From Eggerthellaceae bacterium (GTDB lineage: Bacteria; Actinomycetota; Coriobacteriia; Coriobacteriales; Eggerthellaceae), in contig CAADXT010000083.1 of NCBI GenBank assembly GCA_900753095.1, positions 1 to 5,487 of the forward strand: 5,487 nucleotides of DNA, written 5' to 3'. Position 1 is the stretch's first letter; the number at the start of each line of letters is the position of its first letter. A program made the position numbers and the translations under genes. Positions 1 through 5,487 of this stretch are shown here, one piece after another. The notes under the pieces are model-generated. The model saw only the letters and a program-made list of their open reading frames with translations, was not told where the DNA came from and searched no databases.

Positions 1-320
1 CGGCCCACGCAACGCTGGCAACGCTTACGCGCGGCCATTACGACGATCGCGTAACCGAGGTGGGCGACTACTTCGCTGAGAAGCTGGGCAAAGTTGAAGG
101 CGTAACCGAGGTTCGCGGCATGGGCCTTATGCTCGGCGCCGACCTGGAAGAGGGCATCGATGCCCATAAGGTTGTTGCCAAGGGCCTCGACGAAGGCTTC
201 CTGCTGAACGCAACCGGCAAGAACACGTTGCGCTTCCTGCCTCCGCTGATCTGCACCGAAGCAGAGGTTGACAAGCTCATGGACGCGCTGCCGGGCATCA
301 TCGCCGACGTTCGCGAATAG
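1..320 (+). CDS. argD: Acetylornithine aminotransferase, C-terminal part (5' end outside window)
   Basis: This is the last 105 codons of a class III, PLP-dependent aminotransferase; the frame is open from base 3 to a TAG at 318-320. The family enzyme moves an amino group between glutamate and N-acetylglutamate 5-semialdehyde to give N-acetylornithine in the cytoplasm. The fragment opens with AHATLATL, matching the segment after the family's GGNP motif. It continues with VRGMGLMLGADL and LRFLPPLICTEAEVDKLMDAL, the typical C-terminal small domain that ends ArgD proteins. The PLP lysine and cofactor-binding motifs lie upstream and cannot be checked. The choice of ArgD over other class III aminotransferases rests mainly on argG and argH following directly on the same strand. 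The C terminus looks complete and undamaged. Confidence 0.88.
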   Translation, partial: AHATLATLTRGHYDDRVTEVGDYFAEKLGKVEGVTEVRGMGLMLGADLEEGIDAHKVVAKGLDEGFLLNATGKNTLRFLPPLICTEAEVDKLMDALPGIIADVRE

Positions 321-321
321 C

Positions 322-367
322 TATCATCCGAGAGGGCGCAAGCCTTCCCGCTTTTGCCCCCTGCGGG
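322..367 (+). promoter_or_regulatory. argD-argG spacer: candidate -10 element and weak hairpin
   Basis: The 89-base spacer starts with TATCAT at 322-327, right after the argD stop, within an 8-base GCTATCAT that recurs before argH. It could be a -10 box for argG, but no good -35 is visible 16-18 bases upstream. Further on, CCCGC (347-351) can pair with GCGGG (363-367) around an 11-base loop, followed by CTTTACT. This could be a weak attenuator or only a chance hairpin, as it has five pairs and a poor T tract. argG may simply be co-transcribed with argD. No clear arginine-repressor box was recognised. Confidence 0.25.
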
Positions 368-394
368 CTTTACTAGTAGAACAATTGCCAAGTG

Positions 395-399
395 AAAGG
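395..399 (+). promoter_or_regulatory. Ribosome binding site of argG
   Basis: AAAGG ends 10 bases before the ATG at 410. It is only a partial match to the anti-Shine-Dalgarno sequence and the spacing is slightly long. The start is fixed more by the protein than by this site, since MAKDKCVLAYSGGLDTS puts the nucleotide-binding loop at the normal distance from the N terminus. Confidence 0.55.
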
Positions 400-409
400 T
401 ATTTGAGAA

Positions 410-1633
410 ATGGCAAAGGATAAGTGCGTACTCGCATATTCTGGTGGCTTGGACACCAGCGTCTGCATCAAGTGGCTGCAGGACGAAAAGAACCTCGACG
501 TTATCGCCGTAGTTGGCGAGGTAGGTCAGGAGCATGAGGGCCTTGAGCAGGTTAAGGAACGCGCGCTGGCAACGGGCGCAATCGACTGCATCATCGCCGA
601 CATGCGCGAAGACTTTGCTGCAGACTACCTTTCCAAGGCTCTGTACGCTAACGCTCACTTCGAGAACAAGTATCCCCTGGTATCCGCTCTTTCCCGTCCG
701 CTGATCTCCAAGTACCTGGTAGACACGGCTCACAAGTTCGGCGCAAAGTACGTTGCCCATGGCTGCACCGGCAAGGGCAACGACCAGGTTCGCTTCGAAA
801 CCTCCATCCAGGCACTCGACCCCACGCTGGAGATCATCGCTCCTGTTCGTGAGTGGGATATGCATACCCGCCAGGAGGAAATGGACTGGGCAGAGGCTCA
901 CGGCGTAACCGTTCCCACCACCAAGAGCAAGCCGTACTCCATCGACGACAACCTGTGGGGTCGCGCAATCGAGTGTGGCGTTCTGGAAGACCCGATGAAC
1001 CGCCCTCCGCTGGACATCTACACCATGACCACCGACCCGGAGAAGGCTCCCGATACTCCTACCGAGATCGAGATCGAGTTCAAGGGCGGCCTGCCTGTTG
1101 CCATCGACGGCGAGCAGATGAGCTACCTTGACATCATCGCCAAGATGAACCAGATCGCAGGCGACAACGGCTATGGCCGCATCGACATGATCGAAAACCG
1201 CATGATCGGCGTTAAGAGCCGTGAGTGCTACGAGGCTCCTGGCGCTCTTGCCCTGATCGTCGCTCACCGCGGTCTTGAGGACATGTGCCTCGAGCGCGAG
1301 GTTCTGCGCTACAAGCTGCACCTCGAGCATGACTGGGCAACCATGGTATACAACGGCCAGTGGTTCAGCCCTCTGAAGCATGCAGTGGACGCTTTCATGG
1401 CAACCACCCAGCAGTGCGTAACCGGCACCGTTCGCCTGAAGTTCTACAAGGGCAGCTGCACCGTTACCGGCCGCAAGTCCAACTTCAGCCTGTACGATTA
1501 CGGTCTGGCTACCTACGACGCTGCCGACACCTTCAACCACAAGGCAGCCAAGGGCTTCATCGACCTGTACGGCCTTTCCACCAAGGTTTGGGCTAAGAAC
1601 CGCCGCGAACAGGGTGTAACCGACGGTGAATAA
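410..1633 (+). CDS. argG: Argininosuccinate synthase
   Basis: The 407-residue product is of normal length for the family (about 400). It is a cytoplasmic enzyme that condenses citrulline and aspartate, using ATP through a citrullyl-AMP intermediate, to form argininosuccinate. The N-terminal PP-type ATP-binding loop AYSGGLDTS is at residues 9-17. The second family signature, GCTGKGNDQVRFE, is at 118-130. Between them, YPLVSALSRP at 88-97 is the variant typical of actinobacterial enzymes and suggests lineage. The usual Asp before VGQ is Glu37 here (GEVGQ), a conservative change. The ATG at 410 starts the protein at the expected distance from the ATP loop. It lies 89 bases after argD and is followed by a hairpin terminator, so argD-argG may form one transcript that only partly continues into argH. 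No frameshift or missing motif is seen. Confidence 0.97.
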   Translation: MAKDKCVLAYSGGLDTSVCIKWLQDEKNLDVIAVVGEVGQEHEGLEQVKERALATGAIDCIIADMREDFAADYLSKALYANAHFENKYPLVSALSRPLISKYLVDTAHKFGAKYVAHGCTGKGNDQVRFETSIQALDPTLEIIAPVREWDMHTRQEEMDWAEAHGVTVPTTKSKPYSIDDNLWGRAIECGVLEDPMNRPPLDIYTMTTDPEKAPDTPTEIEIEFKGGLPVAIDGEQMSYLDIIAKMNQIAGDNGYGRIDMIENRMIGVKSRECYEAPGALALIVAHRGLEDMCLEREVLRYKLHLEHDWATMVYNGQWFSPLKHAVDAFMATTQQCVTGTVRLKFYKGSCTVTGRKSNFSLYDYGLATYDAADTFNHKAAKGFIDLYGLSTKVWAKNRREQGVTDGE

Positions 1634-1659
1634 ACCGCTCTAAGCGATTTGCTTTTATT

Positions 1660-1698
1660 CAGGGCTCTTCCTTCGTTAAGAGGGAAGGGTCCTGTTTT
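1660..1698 (+). terminator. Probable intrinsic terminator after argG
   Basis: The arm at 1660-1673 (CAGGGCTCTTCCTT) pairs with 1681-1694 (AGGGAAGGGTCCTG) for 14 pairs, three of them G-T wobbles, around a 7-base loop. TTTT follows at 1695-1698. The stem is long and stable but the T run is short, so termination may be partial. It lies 26 bases after the argG stop and upstream of the candidate argH promoter, which fits a transcript boundary between the two genes. Confidence 0.72.
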
Positions 1699-1706
1699 GC
1701 TATCAT
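1698..1706 (+). promoter_or_regulatory. Candidate extended -10 promoter of argH
   Basis: TGCTATCAT is a TGn-extended -10 box whose hexamer TATCAT differs from TATAAT at one position. No good -35 hexamer lies 16-18 bases upstream, where the terminator stem sits, so the extended -10 would carry recognition. Transcription would start near 1713 and leave a leader of roughly 57 bases. The element overlaps the terminator T tract, so terminator and promoter are packed back to back. This assignment is motif-based only. Confidence 0.4.
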
Positions 1707-1756
1707 GGGAACGTTGATTAGGTAACACACTTATAGGGCGTGCGCCCTGCAAGGTT

Positions 1757-1761
1757 AGGAG
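1757..1761 (+). promoter_or_regulatory. Ribosome binding site of argH (decides the start)
   Basis: AGGAG ends 8 bases before the ATG at 1770, which is close to ideal. It selects this ATG over the in-frame GTG at 1740. The GTG would add ten residues with no homology to the family's N terminus and has no comparable site before it. Confidence 0.82.
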
Positions 1762-1769
1762 CTCATACT

Positions 1770-3161
<1,392 letters not shown>

Positions 3162-3184
3162 CGTTTTGCGATAAACGCACTTGC

Positions 3185-3220
3185 AAGCCGCGTGCGCCCG
3201 GAAGGGCGCCGCGGCTTTTT
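3185..3220 (+). terminator. Strong intrinsic terminator after argH
   Basis: The left arm at 3185-3199 (AAGCCGCG, a bulged T at 3193, then GCGCCC) pairs with 3204-3217 for 14 Watson-Crick pairs. The loop is the stable GNRA tetraloop GGAA (3200-3203). The stem runs straight into TTTTT at 3216-3220, with another TTTT at 3224-3227. It begins 24 bases after the argH stop and closes the arg cluster. There is no matching A run on the left side, so it should act on the + strand only. Confidence 0.93.
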
Positions 3221-3356
3221 GCGTTTTAGCGGAGGTGAGGTATGAGCGGGCGGCAATGAGCGCTGCAAAGGCCCATGGGGCAGCCATTGTTGCTTGCCGG
3301 CGGGTGCCGTGTGCGAACGCGGTTCCATTTCCCTGCCTTCTTCGCCCTTGCGAGCC

Positions 3357-3399
3357 CATGCTTGGGTTGTGCAGATTCGGGGCTTGCGCAACAAGCATG
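3357..3399 (+). repeat. Inverted repeat at the PBP promoter
   Basis: CATGCTTG (3357-3364) and TTGTGCA (3367-3373), with two extra G between them, are mirrored by TGCGCAA (3385-3391) and CAAGCATG (3392-3399). This gives 15 pairs, one a G-T wobble, around an 11-base loop. The outer 8-base arms are perfect. No T run follows, so it does not look like a terminator. Its right arm ends on the TG of the extended -10 box of the next gene and it covers the -35 position, which would suit an operator. The rest of the 3221-3433 spacer shows no convincing gene. Confidence 0.6.
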
Positions 3400-3406
3400 A
3401 TAAAAT
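3398..3406 (+). promoter_or_regulatory. Extended -10 promoter of the PBP gene
   Basis: TGATAAAAT is a TGn-extended -10 box whose hexamer TAAAAT matches TATAAT at five of six positions. The -35 position 17 bases upstream (3378-3383) reads CGGGGC, a poor match, which is tolerable for extended -10 promoters. Transcription would start near 3413, giving a leader of only about 20 bases that contains the ribosome binding site. The call is made from motif and position only. Confidence 0.5.
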
Positions 3407-3422
3407 AGCGAGAACTGTATTT

Positions 3423-3429
3423 AGGGAGG
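3423..3429 (+). promoter_or_regulatory. Ribosome binding site of the PBP gene
   Basis: AGGGAGG ends only 4 bases before the ATG at 3434. It is a strong match with tight spacing. The following residues form the basic, cytosolic N terminus expected before a membrane anchor, which supports this start. Confidence 0.75.
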
Positions 3430-3433
3430 TTCG

Positions 3434-5487
3434 ATGGCTTCACGAGCTAGAAGAAGCAAGCATGGCGCTCGCCAGGGGAAAGCGGGCTTGAGGCTTGGCG
3501 TTGTGGGCACAGTGATTGTGGGCGCATTGGTTGCCTGCTGCATTGCGGTAGTTGCCCTGTGCACGGTTTGGCTGCAAGATTTGCCCGACTACAACGACGC
3601 TTCTGCATACAATTACGCAGAGAAGACCAAGGTGTACGCGAACGACGGGTCGACGCTGCTCGCCGAGTTCTATCTTGAGAACCGTGACCCAATCGATCTG
3701 GAAGATATGGGCACCTACGTTACCAAGGGCACCGTTGCCACGGAGGACGAACGCTTCTACCAGCATAACGGCATCGACCTCATGGGTATTGCCCGTGCTG
3801 TGTGGGTGAACGTTACGCATACCGGCCACGAGGGTGCTTCCACTATTACGCAGCAGTTCGTGCGAAATACCATTTTGGCTGATGAGGCCACGGAATCTAC
3901 CTTGAAGCGCAAGGTTCGCGAAGCGTATATCGCCATTAAGCTGGAGGAAACCTACTCTAAAGACGAGATCCTTCAGATGTACCTGAACACCATTAACTAC
4001 GGTCAGGGCGCCTACGGCATCCAGGCGGCAGCGCAGCGCTATTACTCCAAGGATGCGAAGGACCTTACCATCGCCCAAGCGGCAACGCTTATCGGCATTC
4101 CCCAGTCGCCTACATACAACAACCCTATCGACAACCCCAAGAATTGCCAGAATCGCCGCAACCTGGTGCTTGACCGCATGCTTTCCAACGGCGTTATTAC
4201 CCAGGAAGAGCACGATGCGGCCCAGGCGGAAGACCTGAACCTCAACGTTTCCTCCGTAAGCACGGGCGATGGCATGTACAAGTACAAGTATTTCACCAGC
4301 TACGTGCGCGAAACGCTTTTGAAGGAATACTCCACCGACGAAGTGTTCAAGGGCGGCATGACGGTCGTGACCACGCTCGACCCGAAGGTGCAGGATGCTG
4401 CCGAGCAGGCGGCCCAGGCCAAGCTGAAAACGCTTTCCAGCAACCTGGAGCTTGCCATGGTTTCGGTAGACCCTGATACGGGTTACATCAAGGCGCTCAT
4501 CGGCGGACGCGATTACGACACCAACGAGTTCAATCTGGCAACGCAGTCGAAGCGCCAGCCGGGCTCCTCCTTCAAGACGTTCACGTTGCTGGCCGCGCTG
4601 AACGACGGCGTGTCGCCGGACACGAACCTCAACTGCTCGGGCCATGTGAACATCAACGGCTGGCAGGTAGAGAACTACGGCGGCACCGACTACGGTACGC
4701 GTTCCCTCAAGAGCGCCTTCGCGGTTTCGTCGAACACGGGCTTTGCCGAGCTGTGCACCGAGATCGGCCCTGAGAAGGTGGCCGATATGGCGAAGAAGTG
4801 CGGCATCGAGTCCAACCTCGACGCTTATCCTTCCATCACCTTGGGTTCTGAAGAGGTGTCGGTGCGCGAGATGGCTCAGGCCTATGCGACCATTGCCAAT
4901 GGCGGCACCAAGCGCGAAGCCGTGTGCATCGAATCCATCAAGGACTCGAACGGCGCCACCATCTACCAGGCCGACACCAAGGGAGAAAAGGTGCTTGATA
5001 CGGCGCTTACCCAGGCGGCAACCGACGTTATGGAAGGCGTTGTGACCAACGGCACCGGCCGTGGCGCGGCTATCAGCAACGGACAGCCCGTTGCCGGCAA
5101 AACGGGTACGTCCGAGAACTGGCGCGATAAATGGTTCTGCGGCATTACCCCGCAGCTTTCCACGGCGATTTGGATTGGCGGCCGCGATGAAGTGCAGATG
5201 CCTTCCTCGGTTGCCTGCGACGGCGTGTACGGCAGCTTCATGAGCCAGGTTCTTGCTGGGCAGCCCATCGAAGAGTTCCCCACGTCCGATACACAGCTCA
5301 CCTACAACACCACGAACTTCGGCCATGGCAGCGGCAGCTACGGCTCTGCTCCCGAGCATGAGGGCGATACGGTGATGTCGGATGGCAGCTCCGCAAGCTC
5401 CACAACCGGCAATGAAACCGATACCTCGACGAACGACACGAAGGGGACCACGAATACCGGCGGCAACACCAGCTCCGGGTCTTCCTC
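3434..5487 (+). CDS. Class A penicillin-binding protein (glycosyltransferase/transpeptidase), 3' end outside window
   Basis: There are 684 codons with no stop by the window edge. The product is a bifunctional, membrane-anchored peptidoglycan synthase (PBP1A/PonA type) that polymerises lipid II and cross-links stem peptides outside the membrane. A basic start (residues 1-20) precedes one membrane segment at about 19-47. The GT51 glycosyltransferase domain shows EDERFYQHNGID with catalytic Glu104, GASTITQQF at 134-142, RKVRE with Glu163, YLNTINYGQGAYGI at 183-196, and a following AAAQRYYSK. The transpeptidase domain has the nucleophile motif SSFK (Ser378, Lys381), SSN at 432-434 and KTGTS at 556-560. 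From about residue 630 the sequence becomes a low-complexity Ser/Thr/Gly/Asn tail, likely disordered in the wall. Seven cysteines lie outside the membrane, which is many for an exported enzyme. The gene appears to have its own promoter, unrelated to the arg genes. The exact symbol (ponA, mrcA or pbp) cannot be settled from sequence alone. Confidence 0.95.
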   Translation, partial: MASRARRSKHGARQGKAGLRLGVVGTVIVGALVACCIAVVALCTVWLQDLPDYNDASAYNYAEKTKVYANDGSTLLAEFYLENRDPIDLEDMGTYVTKGTVATEDERFYQHNGIDLMGIARAVWVNVTHTGHEGASTITQQFVRNTILADEATESTLKRKVREAYIAIKLEETYSKDEILQMYLNTINYGQGAYGIQAAAQRYYSKDAKDLTIAQAATLIGIPQSPTYNNPIDNPKNCQNRRNLVLDRMLSNGVITQEEHDAAQAEDLNLNVSSVSTGDGMYKYKYFTSYVRETLLKEYSTDEVFKGGMTVVTTLDPKVQDAAEQAAQAKLKTLSSNLELAMVSVDPDTGYIKALIGGRDYDTNEFNLATQSKRQPGSSFKTFTLLAALNDGVSPDTNLNCSGHVNINGWQVENYGGTDYGTRSLKSAFAVSSNTGFAELCTEIGPEKVADMAKKCGIESNLDAYPSITLGSEEVSVREMAQAYATIANGGTKREAVCIESIKDSNGATIYQADTKGEKVLDTALTQAATDVMEGVVTNGTGRGAAISNGQPVAGKTGTSENWRDKWFCGITPQLSTAIWIGGRDEVQMPSSVACDGVYGSFMSQVLAGQPIEEFPTSDTQLTYNTTNFGHGSGSYGSAPEHEGDTVMSDGSSASSTTGNETDTSTNDTKGTTNTGGNTSSGSS

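Noticed and set aside
68..1540. 490-codon open frame on the - strand opposite argD/argG
   Set aside because: It crosses two clearly real genes, has no family motifs and has the repetitive V/A/L/G-rich composition of an antisense shadow.
1642..1654. Small AAGC/GCTT hairpin right after the argG stop
   Set aside because: Four pairs only; the larger hairpin at 1660-1694 is the better terminator candidate.
1654..1660. TTATTCA-like half of an arginine-repressor box after argG
   Set aside because: Only a half site is present, with no symmetric partner, and the bases flank the terminator stem.
1740..1769. GTG at 1740 as the argH start
   Set aside because: It adds ten residues not found in the family and lacks a good ribosome binding site, unlike the ATG at 1770.
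3319..3335. GGTTCCATTTCC as a tRNA T-arm
   Set aside because: The T loop consensus fails at the purine after TTC and no acceptor or anticodon stem can be built around it.
3440..5359. 639-codon open frame on the - strand opposite the PBP gene
   Set aside because: It is a shadow of GC-rich codons on the + strand. It has no recognisable domain, while the + frame shows all GT51 and transpeptidase motifs.

Overview
The window holds the end of an arginine-biosynthesis cluster followed by an unrelated cell-wall gene, all on the + strand. The layout is argD (3' end only, 1-320), argG (complete, 410-1633), argH (complete, 1770-3161), a 272-base spacer with a strong terminator and an inverted repeat, and a class A penicillin-binding protein gene (from 3434) that runs off the right edge. 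No mobile element, CRISPR array, tRNA or rRNA was seen.

The DNA is moderately GC-rich (high fifties per cent by eye) with GC-rich third codon positions. ArgG carries the actinobacterial variant YPLVSALSRP in place of the more common YPLGTALARP. The PBP has an S/T/G/N-rich tail and many exported cysteines. Together these suggest an actinomycete-related organism, most likely a gut-type Coriobacteriia (Eggerthellaceae-like) bacterium. This assignment is an inference from sequence character, not from a database match.

The three arg genes cover the middle and end of arginine synthesis. ArgD makes N-acetylornithine. ArgG joins citrulline to aspartate, and ArgH splits the product into arginine and fumarate. 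The ornithine carbamoyltransferase gene (argF) that would sit between these steps is not in the window. Although the genes are collinear, they are not tightly coupled. An 89-base spacer separates argD from argG. A 136-base spacer between argG and argH holds a terminator-like hairpin, then a candidate promoter and a good ribosome binding site, so argH can probably be transcribed separately.

After argH a textbook intrinsic terminator closes the arg region. The PBP gene then has its own extended -10 promoter with a short leader, overlapped on its upstream side by a near-perfect dyad. Its product is a bifunctional murein glycosyltransferase/transpeptidase with every catalytic motif intact.

Most of the window is ordinary housekeeping sequence. 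No convincing new system was found. The points most worth a second look are the dyad at the PBP promoter, a small frame with three evenly spaced CX4C pairs in the same spacer, the shared GCTATCAT element in the two arg spacers, and the cysteine-rich exported part of the PBP.
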